A stretch of 47,302 nucleotides of DNA, taken from NCBI GenBank assembly GCA_947567695.1, contig CANONT010000008.1, positions 1 through 47,302 of the forward strand, given 5' to 3'. The notes under the pieces were generated by a model. The model was given only the letters and a program-made list of their open reading frames with translations. It had not been told where the DNA came from and made no database searches. Numbering within the stretch: position 1 is the first letter of the stretch; the number at the start of each line of letters is the position of its first letter. Both the position numbers and the translations under genes were made by a program. Below are positions 16,505 through 25,885 of this stretch, piece after piece. The DNA comes from an uncultured Clostridium sp. Its GTDB lineage: Bacteria > Bacillota > Clostridia > TANB77 > CAG-508.

Positions 16505-18334
16505 ATGCCAGGACCAATAGGGGGAGGTCCAATGGGACCGGGAAGAAAAGGAACAACAGAAAGAGCAAAGAACTTTAAACATACAGCTATGAAATTAATC
16601 CATAACTATCTAGGAAGGTATAAAATAGCATTAATAGTTGTGTTCCTATTTGCGATTGGAAGTACCATTTTTACGATTGTAGGACCTAAAATACTGGGAA
16701 ATGCAACAACAGAGATTTTTAATGGATTAGTGAGTAAATTGTCTGGAGGAAGTGGGATTGATTTCGGAAAAATAGGACAAATTGCGATTACTTTATTAAT
16801 TTTGTATATCATTAGTGCGTTATTCTCTTTCATACAAGGGTTTACGATGACAAGTGTTTCGCAAAAACTAACGTATCGATTGAGAAATGATATTGCCAAA
16901 AAAATAAATCAATTACCCATGAAATATTTTGACACAAAAACACATGGAGAAGTGTTGTCAATTATTACGAATGATATTGATACATTAAGTATGAACCTAG
17001 ATCAAAGTATCACACAAATTATTACTTCTGTTTGTACGATTATTGGAATTCTAATTATGATGTTTTCCATTAGTTGGCAGATGACATTGATTTCTTTGAT
17101 TATTCTTCCCATCGCAGGAATATTAGTCAAAAATATCGTAGGAAGGTCACAAAAATATTTCCAAAGGCAACAAGCTTATTTGGCAGATGTAAATGGGCAA
17201 GTAGAGGAGATTTATGGAGGATTAAATATTGTCAAAGCCTTTAATGGAGAGGAAAAGGTAGTTAAAGAGTTTGAAAGAGCCAATCGAGAACTTTATCATT
17301 CAGGCTGGAAATCACAATTTTTGTCAGGGTTGATGTTTCCTGTTATGAATTTTATTTCTAATGTTGGTTATGTAGGAGTCGCTGTGGCAGGTGGTTATTT
17401 AGCGATTAATGGAACGATTACAGTGGGAAATATACAAAGTTTTATTCAATATAACAAACAATTCACCCAGCCAATTAATCAAATTGCACAAATATCAGCG
17501 ATGTTACAATCCATGATAGCAGCAGCAGAGAGAATCTTTGAGTTTTTGGAACAACCAGAAGAAAAAGATACGCATAAAGGAAAGATCGACACTACGAATT
17601 TAAAGGGAAATGTGACTTTTGAACATGTGAAATTTGGTTATGATCCTGAAACAACCATTATTAACGACTTTAATGCAACCATTCAGGAAGGTCAAAAAAT
17701 TGCCATTGTTGGTCCAACTGGTGCAGGAAAAACAACTATGGTAAAATTGTTGATGCGTTTTTATGATGTCAACGCAGGTGCTATCAAGGTAGATGGTCAT
17801 AATATCAAAGATTTTGATAGAGGCGAACTTCGTAAGATGTTTGGCATGGTTTTACAAGATACTTGGTTATTTGGTGGAACCGTAAAAGATAATATTAAAT
17901 ATGGTAAGGAAGAGGCAAGAGATAGCGAAGTGATTGAGGCAGCGAAAGCAGCTCATGTACATCATTTTATTAAAACCTTGCCACAAGGCTACAACTCTAT
18001 GATTAATGAGGAGTCTAGCAATATATCTGCTGGTCAAAAACAGTTATTGACGATTGCTAGGGTTATTTTAGCAGATCCTAAAATATTGATTTTAGATGAG
18101 GCAACTAGCTCTATTGATACAAGGACAGAAATTCAAATTCAAGATGCTATGGACAATTTAATGAAAGGTAGAACTAGCTTTATTATTGCGCATCGTTTGT
18201 CTACGATTAAAAATGCTGATTTAATTTTGGTTATGAATCATGGCGATATTGTGGAACAGGGGACTCATGACAATTTGCTTGCGAAAGGTGGCTTTTATGC
18301 TGAACTGTATAATAGCCAGTTTGACGAGCTTTGA
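16505..18334 (+). CDS. ABC exporter half-transporter, catalytically complete subunit
   Basis: 609 residues, six predicted membrane helices then the ATPase domain. Walker A is GPTGAGKTT, Walker B is ILDEATSSID with the catalytic Glu, and the H-loop is AHRLSTI. The signature is SAGQKQLLTIARV, with Ala in the second position. The N-terminus (PGPIGGGPMGPG) is a Gly/Pro-rich stretch common in this clade. AAGGAGGAG precedes the ATG. It pairs with the gene immediately upstream, and together they likely export a drug, lipid or peptide. Confidence 0.94.
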   Translation: MPGPIGGGPMGPGRKGTTERAKNFKHTAMKLIHNYLGRYKIALIVVFLFAIGSTIFTIVGPKILGNATTEIFNGLVSKLSGGSGIDFGKIGQIAITLLILYIISALFSFIQGFTMTSVSQKLTYRLRNDIAKKINQLPMKYFDTKTHGEVLSIITNDIDTLSMNLDQSITQIITSVCTIIGILIMMFSISWQMTLISLIILPIAGILVKNIVGRSQKYFQRQQAYLADVNGQVEEIYGGLNIVKAFNGEEKVVKEFERANRELYHSGWKSQFLSGLMFPVMNFISNVGYVGVAVAGGYLAINGTITVGNIQSFIQYNKQFTQPINQIAQISAMLQSMIAAAERIFEFLEQPEEKDTHKGKIDTTNLKGNVTFEHVKFGYDPETTIINDFNATIQEGQKIAIVGPTGAGKTTMVKLLMRFYDVNAGAIKVDGHNIKDFDRGELRKMFGMVLQDTWLFGGTVKDNIKYGKEEARDSEVIEAAKAAHVHHFIKTLPQGYNSMINEESSNISAGQKQLLTIARVILADPKILILDEATSSIDTRTEIQIQDAMDNLMKGRTSFIIAHRLSTIKNADLILVMNHGDIVEQGTHDNLLAKGGFYAELYNSQFDEL

Positions 18335-18412
18335 GAGATGAAAATAAAATATGTTAGATAAATGATAAAAAATGTAAGTGCAACAAAAACTTGATAAAAA
18401 AATAAAAAAAGC

Positions 18413-18441
18413 TTGCTTAGAGGGGAAGAATATGGTAAAAT
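18413..18441 (+). promoter_or_regulatory. Candidate promoter of the Wadjet operon
   Basis: TTGCTT (18413-18418), 17 bases, then TAAAAT (18436-18441) preceded by TATGG. It lies about 40 bases before jetA. Layout and sequence resemble the promoter at 3953-3981. Confidence 0.55.
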
Positions 18442-18479
18442 AAGGGAAAAAAGAGAAAAATGAGGAAAAAAGTAGAATA

Positions 18480-19970
18480 ATGGAAATAAAGGAACAAATC
18501 ACAAAACCAATTACAGAAACAGCCTACCTAACCAAAGAAAACACAAAAAGGTACAGACCTATTTTGCGTTTTTTTTTCGAGGAAAACGAAAAAATGAACT
18601 ATTTTTTATACAAAGAAGATATTTATGAAGAATTCGTTGGGAAGCAAAACTTTGAAAATTATACCATTGAGCAAGCCGAAAGTGACCTAGCAAGTTTAGT
18701 GGAATGGAAGAATTTAATACCAATACAAGATACAGAAAAAGCATATAGTGTAGAAGAATTCAAGCACAAAAAATATAGATACCAACTATCTGAATATAGT
18801 ATCGAAATTGAAAGATTAATTTTGAAATTAGAAAATCTTCATATAGAAGGTTCTTCATTAGAGCCAACATTAATTGAGAGAATTAAAGAGCAAATAGAAA
18901 AAACAGAAACAATGGTAACAAAAAGTAACCAAGAAGTATATGGTTGGTGGGAAGAATTAAACGAAAACTTTAAGAGACTGAACGAAAAGTACAAAGACTA
19001 CATTCGTTCTTTTTATAATATCAAAATGGAGGAAGTAGCACAAAGCACGCAATTTGTCATTAGAAAAAGTGACTTAGTAAGATATTTAAAACAATTTATT
19101 AAAATCTTACAAGATAATTCCTATCAAATTGAAGAAAAACTGTCAAATCTATCATCACAAACCGAGCAAATTATACTAAATAAAGTATTAGAAGAACAAA
19201 GAAATACCATAAGAATCAATAACCTAGAAGAAGAATTCCCAGAAGAATTGATGAAAGAAAGAAACAAAGGAAAATGGGAAAATCTAAAAAGATGGTTTAT
19301 TGGCTCTGTAACAAGACAGAGTGAAGTTGTTGCCATTAACGAAAAAACCAGCGAAATTATTAGAAAAATAACAAGAATTGCCAATCAAATTGCAGAATCA
19401 AAAGGTAATATCAGTAGTCGAAAGGCAGAATATAAAAAAATAGCAGAAATGTTTTGTGCTACCCAATCATTAGAAGAAGCACATAAACTTTCTAGCCTTG
19501 TTTTTGGGATGGTAAATACAAGACATATGAAAGGTGATTTTGTACGTCAAACCGATAATATTAATAGTAGTTTATTAGAAGAAGAACCATTTACCATAGA
19601 AATCAAACCACGTCTAAGAGGCTATAAAGAAAAAACAGAAAGGGTTTTAATTGAAGATAAAACGGAGGAAAAACAGAAAAAAATAAGAGAATATATGAAA
19701 CAAAGAGAAGAAGAAAGGCAAGAATTCGAGCAATATATTCAAAATCATAAAATAGAAATTGAGAATTTACCAGAGATTAAACCAAACATTAGGAAAATGA
19801 TACTAAAATTAATAGGAAGAGCCAATCAATCAGAAGCAAAAGAAACCAAAACAGAAGACGGAAGAATCGTAAAACTAATTTATCCACAAGGAGAAAAGAG
19901 ATGTGTTTTACATTGTGAAGATGGAAACCTAGAAATGCCAGCATTTGTATTAGAAGTGCAAGAAAAGTAG
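18480..19970 (+). CDS. jetA: Wadjet type II protein JetA (TIGR02677 family), kleisin-like subunit
   Basis: 496 residues. The N-terminus (TAYLTKENTKRYRPILRFFF) and the segment YSVEEFKHKKYRYQLSEYS are characteristic of TIGR02677. The middle and C-terminal thirds are helical and coiled-coil. In Wadjet complexes JetA is the kleisin that bridges the two JetC ATPase heads, like MukF. Together with JetB, JetC and JetD it recognises and cuts closed circular plasmid DNA. It is the first gene of four in the standard order. The ATG at 18480 has only a weak site (GAGGAAAA). Confidence 0.92.
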   Translation: MEIKEQITKPITETAYLTKENTKRYRPILRFFFEENEKMNYFLYKEDIYEEFVGKQNFENYTIEQAESDLASLVEWKNLIPIQDTEKAYSVEEFKHKKYRYQLSEYSIEIERLILKLENLHIEGSSLEPTLIERIKEQIEKTETMVTKSNQEVYGWWEELNENFKRLNEKYKDYIRSFYNIKMEEVAQSTQFVIRKSDLVRYLKQFIKILQDNSYQIEEKLSNLSSQTEQIILNKVLEEQRNTIRINNLEEEFPEELMKERNKGKWENLKRWFIGSVTRQSEVVAINEKTSEIIRKITRIANQIAESKGNISSRKAEYKKIAEMFCATQSLEEAHKLSSLVFGMVNTRHMKGDFVRQTDNINSSLLEEEPFTIEIKPRLRGYKEKTERVLIEDKTEEKQKKIREYMKQREEERQEFEQYIQNHKIEIENLPEIKPNIRKMILKLIGRANQSEAKETKTEDGRIVKLIYPQGEKRCVLHCEDGNLEMPAFVLEVQEK

Positions 19971-20017
19971 AGTTTAGAGTTTCTGCGAAGATTTAGAAAG
20001 GAGAGCGGAGAGGTAAC

Positions 20018-20074
20018 CTGTCCCCAAAGTAGCCAAAAAATGGCGGGATTGGGTCTGTCCCAAAATAACCAAAA
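20018..20074. repeat. Direct GTCCC repeats between jetA and jetB
   Basis: CTGTCCCCAAAGTAGCCAAA (from 20018) and CTGTCCCAAAATAACCAAAA (20055-20074) are near-identical direct repeats of about 20 bases, separated by TGGCGGGATTGGGT. The second runs into the jetB start codon. They separate the purine-rich site AAAGGAGAG (19997-20005) from jetB by about 70 bases. Confidence 0.75.
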
Positions 20075-21213
20075 TGAAACCAATTGAATTGTTATTAGAG
20101 AAATACTGGATTGTCAAGGAAATGGACGAAGATAACTATAATAAGGTTAGATCAGAACTGGATGAACAAACACAAGGTTTTATAAAAGAGAAGTTAGGCT
20201 ATAAAATGATTGCCAATCCCTATGTGATTAAGTTAGAGAAGATACCAGGAAAGCCACAAGCTTTTATGGGAATTCAAGAGTTTACTAATAAGTTGGAATA
20301 TTTATTTTTATGTATGATTTTGATTTATTTGGAAACGAAGTCCAGAAAGGATCAGTTTATTCTTTCCCAGTTGATTGATTATCTTCAAAATCTACAAACG
20401 GAAATGGATTTAAGGGAGGTTACGATTGATTTTAATTTATATTCTCACAGAAAGTCGATGGTTAAGGTTTTGAAGTATATTCAGGAACTGGGATTTATTA
20501 AAAGATATGATGGTGATGAAAATAAGTTCGCAGATCATATAGAAAATGATGTTTTGTACGAAGTGACAGGGATTTCTAAGTATTTTGTTAGGAATTTTAC
20601 GAGTAATATTAGTGATTGTAATTTATATACAGATATTTACGAAAAGGAACAATTGGGACTGGATCAAGATAAGGGAATTGAGAGAAGGCAAAGGGTTTAT
20701 CGACGATTGTTTACGGAAAATGTGGTTTATCCAGAGGATAAGGATGATTTGGATTTTTTGTATATTAAAAATTATAAAAATACGATTGAACAGGATGTGG
20801 ATAGGATCTTAGATGCCAGTTTGGAAGTTCATAAGGATGGTAGCTATATTTTGTTATTGGATAATCAGAATTTTAAGAATACGTTTCCGAATAATAAGGC
20901 TATTTCAGATGTTGTGCTTTTTTTTAATACGATTATTATAGAAAAGATGAAAAACAAGGAAGGGACAGAACAGGGGATTTTTGTTTCGGAATTGGAGTTT
21001 ACTAAGTGGATCGAAGAGACAAAGAATTGTTATCAAGATGGCTTTAGCAAGGAGTTTCGTGAGAAAGATGTGAGGGAATTATCATCAGAAGTGGTTGCGT
21101 TTATGCAAGAGTTTGATATGGTTCGCTATCATGTGGATAAGAAAGAGTATGAGATTATGCCGATTGTGTTTAAGATGAGAGGTACTTATCCAAAGGAATT
21201 TAAGGATTTATAA
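20074..21213 (+). CDS. jetB: Wadjet type II protein JetB (TIGR02678 family), KITE/MukE-like subunit
   Basis: 379 residues, matching family length. The opening PIELLLEKYWIVKE, the segment KLEYLFLCMILIYLETK and the C-terminal VVAFMQEFDMVRY are typical of TIGR02678. JetB is the winged-helix KITE protein that binds the JetA kleisin. ATG 20074 is the first possible start in the frame (stop at 20014), and the family-like residues begin at once. No ribosome binding site lies at normal distance, because the direct repeats at 20018-20074 occupy that place. Translation may depend on coupling from jetA. Confidence 0.9.
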   Translation: MKPIELLLEKYWIVKEMDEDNYNKVRSELDEQTQGFIKEKLGYKMIANPYVIKLEKIPGKPQAFMGIQEFTNKLEYLFLCMILIYLETKSRKDQFILSQLIDYLQNLQTEMDLREVTIDFNLYSHRKSMVKVLKYIQELGFIKRYDGDENKFADHIENDVLYEVTGISKYFVRNFTSNISDCNLYTDIYEKEQLGLDQDKGIERRQRVYRRLFTENVVYPEDKDDLDFLYIKNYKNTIEQDVDRILDASLEVHKDGSYILLLDNQNFKNTFPNNKAISDVVLFFNTIIIEKMKNKEGTEQGIFVSELEFTKWIEETKNCYQDGFSKEFREKDVRELSSEVVAFMQEFDMVRYHVDKKEYEIMPIVFKMRGTYPKEFKDL

Positions 21214-21259
21214 TGCTATTTTATATTTTCATTTGTATTGGAAAATTTATTATATCGAT

Positions 21260-21429
21260 TAACTATATTGAATTTTTCAAAAATGCTCGTTCAAGCTAAT
21301 TTTCGTAGAAATTCTAAATCAATTTTATGGCTCCCTTTCATGACAAGCATGAACTATTTCCATAAAATTGATTAAGATTTTCTACCTCAATTACTTTCAA
21401 TGCGCTTTTTGAAAAATTTAATATAGTTA
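21260..21429. repeat. Long imperfect hairpin between jetB and jetC
   Basis: Outer arms TAACTATATT (21260-21269) with the following TTTTTCAAAAA stretch pair with the mirror near 21410-21429. Inner arms of 26 bases (21305-21330 and 21360-21385, starting GTAGAAA) pair with two mismatches. The tip TTCATGACAAGCATGAA is itself a small palindrome. The gap between jetB and jetC (366 bases) holds no gene. A smaller stem AGTGA/TCACT follows near 21450. Confidence 0.8.
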
Positions 21430-21579
21430 TTTGATAAAATAATAATAAGTGATAAGATTTGTCACTTTATAAAATATAATAATTATGATAGTCACAAGAA
21501 AGAAGAAAAGTATAAAAATAAAAGGTAGAAAGGAGCGTATGGTAATTTAAGTTATTAAATATATCATACAAAGAGGGAA

Positions 21580-24500
21580 ATGGAAGAAAAGCAAGAAAAC
21601 AGATGGGAAATCAAGCGAATCGGACTTATCAACTTTTGGTGGTATGACGAAGAAATTTTTGAATTTTCAGAAGGAAGAATGATATTAAGAGGAACCAATG
21701 GATCGGGGAAAAGTGTTACCATGCAAAGCTTTATTCCGCTTTTATTAGATGGCAAAAAGTCGCCAGAAAGATTAGACCCATTTGGCAACAAATCCAGAAG
21801 GATTGAAGATTATGTATTAGGTTATGGAGACAAAGCCAAAGAAGAAAATACAAGTTATTTGTTCATGGAATTTAGAAAAAAAGAGACAGGTAATTACATT
21901 ACGATTGGAATGGGGTTAAGAGCGAAAAGAGGTCAAAGTGTTAAATTCTGGGGGTTTTTGATCAAAGATGGCAGGCGTATAGGAGAAGATTTTTATCTTT
22001 ATAAAAAATTAGAACAAAAAATTCCGTTAACCAAACAAGAATTAAAAAATAGAATTGCAGAAGGGGGACAAGTGGTAGAAACGCAAAAAGAATATATGAA
22101 CTTAGTAAATGACATGATTTTTGGGTTTCCTACCTTAGAAGAATATGACGAATTTATCAAATTGCTAATCGAAATTAGAAGTCCAAAACTTTCAGATGGA
22201 AAGAATTTTAAACCTTCTATTATAACAGAAATCATATCCAATTCTTTAAGACCTTTATCAGATGAAGATTTAAGACCAGTGGCAGAATCGATCCAAAATA
22301 TGAATGATACCAAAGAACAATTGGATCAATTAAAAAATAGTCACAAAGCGATCGAAAAATTAAAAACATATTATCAGACTTATAATGAGGCGATATTACA
22401 CCAAAAGGCGAAAAATTATCAGACAGCGAATCAGGCTTGGAAAAAGGAGCAAGCAGAAGAAAGGACATTACGAGATAAAATCCAGAAGGAAAAACAGGAA
22501 ATAGAAGAACATCAAAAAGAGCAAGAACAAATTGAAATTCAAATAGAATCCAATCAATTTACGTTAGAGGAATTGAGAAAAGATGAGAGGTTTCATTTAC
22601 AAAAAGAATTAGAAGAGCTAAAACAAAATTTACAAGGGCAGGAAAAAGAGATCGAACAACAAGAAAAGAAGATACAAGATAAGAAACAAGAGGAAACAAG
22701 GCAAGGCTATCAACAAAAAGAGACAAGCAATCAAAAAGAATATGCCCTTGACGAGTTTAGGAAACAAGAGGAAAAAGCAAGTCAAAAAGCGAAACAGATT
22801 CAGTATGATGAATACTTTTTCAGGATAGATGAAGTGAAAGAAAATTTAGAAAAAACCTATCAATATGATACCTTAAATCAAGATATAAAACGTTATATTC
22901 AAAAAATAGAAAATGGAAGAAATGCTATGCAAGAAGCGAAAAAGGCAGAAATAGAATATGACAATTCTTCACAAGAATTAGATAAAAAAAGAAAAGAAGA
23001 AACAGAAAAATCACAAGAAATCACAAAAGACAGATTAGCTTTAGAAGAAGAAAAACAAACTTTTATCGAAGAAATGTACACTTGGGAAGAGAAAAATCAA
23101 TTGCTAAAAATGCAAGCAGAAGAAAAAGTGAAAATTGCACAAAAGGTTCAAGAATACAGCGATAAAGCAAATTTTGATACCATATTAGCAAGTAGTAGAA
23201 TTCCATATGAGACAGCAAAAGGAAAATTGTTAGCGGATCAAGTAGAGATTAAATTTCAAATAGAACAGGCAGAAAAAGAAAAACAAAGCAAATTGGAAGA
23301 AATCGAAGAATGGAAAAATCAAAGAGAAGCAGAGCCAATTAGAAGTAAAGCTGTGGAACAAAATAGAGAAAGGCTAAGACAAAACAAGATACCTTTTGTT
23401 CCTTTTTACGAAGTGGTTGATTTTAAAAAAGATTTGCCAGAAAAGCAAAGGGATATTTTGGAAAATGCCCTACAAGAAATGGGAATACTAGATGCCCTTA
23501 TTATAGAGAAATCTTCTATGGAAATGATACAAAGGCAAGATCAAGATTTTGTGGATAAATACTTATTGCCAGCTACGCCGAAGTTTGGTCATAATGCTTT
23601 AGAGTGGTTTGATATTATCCTACCAGAGAATTGCCAAGTAAAAACAGATACGGTTTCTAATATATTGTCACATATTTTATTGGATAAGACGGCAGATAGT
23701 ACTTATGTAGATGAACAAGGAAATTATCGAATTGGTTTACTAGGAGGAAAGGCGGATCGATTAGAGCCAGCTAAATATATTGGTAAAGAAGCGAAAAAGA
23801 GATATAAAGAAAACAAAATATTAGAGTTACAAGAACAAATAAATGGGATAGAAAGTACGATGGAAGAAAATCAGATAAAATTACAAGCATTAGAAGAAAA
23901 AATAGAACAATTAGAGCAAGAGTGGAAGCAATTTCCAGAGGAGGAAAAGTTAGAAGAAAAATGGAATCGTATCAAAATTGATACCAATTTATTAACAGCC
24001 ATTCGAGAAGAAATCGTTGGCAAAGAGAAGCAATTACAAGAAAAATTTGAGGCTTTAAAACAAGCCAAAGAAAAAGTGGATGAGCAAACAAAAGGGATTT
24101 ATTTTACAAAAACATTAGCGGTTTTTGAAGAAAATTTAGAAATAGCAACTGAATTGAAAGATGATTTATATGAAATGCAAAGACAACAAAGTAATATTAG
24201 TAGTTTGGCACATACTTTGCAAATCATAGAAGAACATTTAGAACAAGTGAGACAAGATTTAGAAGATATGCAATATCACTTTAATGTAATGAATCGCAAG
24301 AAAAAGACATTAGAAGAAAAGATACAAGCGATTGAAACGATGATCGGAACAGGATTTGAAGAGTTAAAAGAGAAGATGACATTGTGTTTGAAATTAGAAA
24401 AAGAACTGCCAGACAAAAGAACCGAGCTTGTCAAAATCGTGGAAAGATTGAAAACCAATCAAGAACATAATCACGACAAATTAATGGTGCTAGAGCAAAC

Positions 24501-25686
24501 AGTGACACTCTTAGAAAAGAAAACACGTATTTTTAAGGACATTTTAGCGGAAGAATTAAAGTTAAAATATGTCATTCCAGAATATGAAGAAATCGGTAAA
24601 GTAGCACATCAAATTTTGTCAGAATATCATAAATTTGATGAAAAAAATAAAAGTATTTCTGATTATTTTGAAACATTATCTTTGAAATTTAGAGAGAATT
24701 TTGAGCATTTAGCAGAATATAACTTGTCGATGGAAGAAATGTATATAGAAGATAATAGCGAAGAAATAAAAGATTTGCCACAAGATATCAAATATGCTTA
24801 TCAAACGAGAAATAGAAGGGATATTCTTGGCTTTTTAAAGGGAAGAAAGGTCAATTTAATGGTTTTAGCAGAGGATATCAAAGAAACGATCGAAGAAACA
24901 GAGAGTTTAATTGAAGAAGATGATAGAAAGCTATTTGAAGATATTTTGACCAATACAGTAGGTCGAAAAATACGAGAAAGAATTTATCATTCAAAAGATT
25001 GGGTCAAAGCGATGAATCAGTTAATGGAGAATTTACATACTTCAAGTGGATTGTCTTTTAGTTTAAAATGGAAGCCAAAGGTAGCCAATGATGAAATGGA
25101 AGTAGATACAGCAGAACTAGTGGAAATCTTGAATTCCGATACTAGCATTTTACGAAAAGAAGAAATTAAAAAAGTAGCCAATCATTTTAGGAGTAAGTTT
25201 GCCAAAGCGGAAGAAAAGTCAAAAGAAAAGGGAAATTTAATTCCATTTTACAATATTATGAAAGACACGTTGGATTATCGTAATTGGTTTGAATTTGAGT
25301 TTTTATTTAAACAAGGAAATAATACGAAAAAGCAATTGACGAATAACGCATTTTATAAATTGAGTGGTGGAGAAAAGGCAATGGCTATGTATATTCCATT
25401 GTTTGCAGCTGTTTACGCTAGATATGAGAGTGCAAGACTAGATTGCCCAAGGATTATTTCATTGGATGAGGCTTTTGCTGGTGTCGATGATAATAATATT
25501 AGGGATTGCTTCCGTATTTTAACAGAATTGGATTTGGAATATGTGATTAATTCACAAGTTTTATGGGGTGAGTATGATACCATTCCAAGTTTGGCTATTA
25601 ATGAGTTGATTTCTGACCCAGCTAGTCAAGTTGTTTCTGTTATTCGTTATCATTGGGATGGCAAGAAGAAGGAATTATTAGTTTAA
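21580..25686 (+). CDS. jetC: Wadjet type II protein JetC (TIGR02680 family), SMC/MukB-like ATPase
   Basis: 1368 residues, the motor of the system. JetC dimers hydrolyse ATP to extrude DNA loops and detect small circular DNA. Walker A is GTNGSGKS (residues 38-45), preceded by INFWWYDEEIFEF. Long coiled-coil arms rich in Glu/Lys/Gln cover roughly residues 260-600 and 735-1060, with a hinge-like globular part between. The signature LSGGEKA is near 1262 and Walker B IISLDEAFAGVDD near 1293. AGAGGG precedes ATG 21580. The catalytic residues all look intact, so the ATPase should be functional. Confidence 0.95.
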   Translation: MEEKQENRWEIKRIGLINFWWYDEEIFEFSEGRMILRGTNGSGKSVTMQSFIPLLLDGKKSPERLDPFGNKSRRIEDYVLGYGDKAKEENTSYLFMEFRKKETGNYITIGMGLRAKRGQSVKFWGFLIKDGRRIGEDFYLYKKLEQKIPLTKQELKNRIAEGGQVVETQKEYMNLVNDMIFGFPTLEEYDEFIKLLIEIRSPKLSDGKNFKPSIITEIISNSLRPLSDEDLRPVAESIQNMNDTKEQLDQLKNSHKAIEKLKTYYQTYNEAILHQKAKNYQTANQAWKKEQAEERTLRDKIQKEKQEIEEHQKEQEQIEIQIESNQFTLEELRKDERFHLQKELEELKQNLQGQEKEIEQQEKKIQDKKQEETRQGYQQKETSNQKEYALDEFRKQEEKASQKAKQIQYDEYFFRIDEVKENLEKTYQYDTLNQDIKRYIQKIENGRNAMQEAKKAEIEYDNSSQELDKKRKEETEKSQEITKDRLALEEEKQTFIEEMYTWEEKNQLLKMQAEEKVKIAQKVQEYSDKANFDTILASSRIPYETAKGKLLADQVEIKFQIEQAEKEKQSKLEEIEEWKNQREAEPIRSKAVEQNRERLRQNKIPFVPFYEVVDFKKDLPEKQRDILENALQEMGILDALIIEKSSMEMIQRQDQDFVDKYLLPATPKFGHNALEWFDIILPENCQVKTDTVSNILSHILLDKTADSTYVDEQGNYRIGLLGGKADRLEPAKYIGKEAKKRYKENKILELQEQINGIESTMEENQIKLQALEEKIEQLEQEWKQFPEEEKLEEKWNRIKIDTNLLTAIREEIVGKEKQLQEKFEALKQAKEKVDEQTKGIYFTKTLAVFEENLEIATELKDDLYEMQRQQSNISSLAHTLQIIEEHLEQVRQDLEDMQYHFNVMNRKKKTLEEKIQAIETMIGTGFEELKEKMTLCLKLEKELPDKRTELVKIVERLKTNQEHNHDKLMVLEQTVTLLEKKTRIFKDILAEELKLKYVIPEYEEIGKVAHQILSEYHKFDEKNKSISDYFETLSLKFRENFEHLAEYNLSMEEMYIEDNSEEIKDLPQDIKYAYQTRNRRDILGFLKGRKVNLMVLAEDIKETIEETESLIEEDDRKLFEDILTNTVGRKIRERIYHSKDWVKAMNQLMENLHTSSGLSFSLKWKPKVANDEMEVDTAELVEILNSDTSILRKEEIKKVANHFRSKFAKAEEKSKEKGNLIPFYNIMKDTLDYRNWFEFEFLFKQGNNTKKQLTNNAFYKLSGGEKAMAMYIPLFAAVYARYESARLDCPRIISLDEAFAGVDDNNIRDCFRILTELDLEYVINSQVLWGEYDTIPSLAINELISDPASQVVSVIRYHWDGKKKELLV

Positions 25687-25698
25687 AAGAAAAATTGG

Positions 25699-25864
25699 CA
25701 ATGCTGTCAACTTAAGGTTTAGTCTATTATTTTTGCAACACCGCGTAAGCGACCAAACGAGCAAAGCGAGTGCGATTGGAGCAACCATCGATTATTAAAA
25801 TCGGAAGGTTGCGACACACAAGGTGTAAAAAAATAATAGACTAAACCTTAAGTTGACAGCATTG
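25699..25864. repeat. Long hairpin element, copy 1 of a core-sharing pair (jetC-jetD junction)
   Basis: A 36-base perfect stem starts at CAATGCTGTCAACTTAAGG (25699-25734) and is mirrored at 25829-25864. It encloses a core of about 95 bases with GCAACACCGCGTAAGCGACC, AGCAAAGCGAGTGCGATTGG and a GCAACC...GGTTGC stem. The core matches, in reverse orientation, the core of the hairpin at 27164-27355, but the outer arms of the two copies share no similarity. The GC content of the core is well above its surroundings. Confidence 0.9.
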
Positions 25865-25885
25865 GAAAAATAGGAGAGGAAACAA

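Noticed and set aside
20585-20812. Plus-strand 75-residue frame inside jetB
   Set aside because: It lies in another frame of a well-supported gene and shows no family features.
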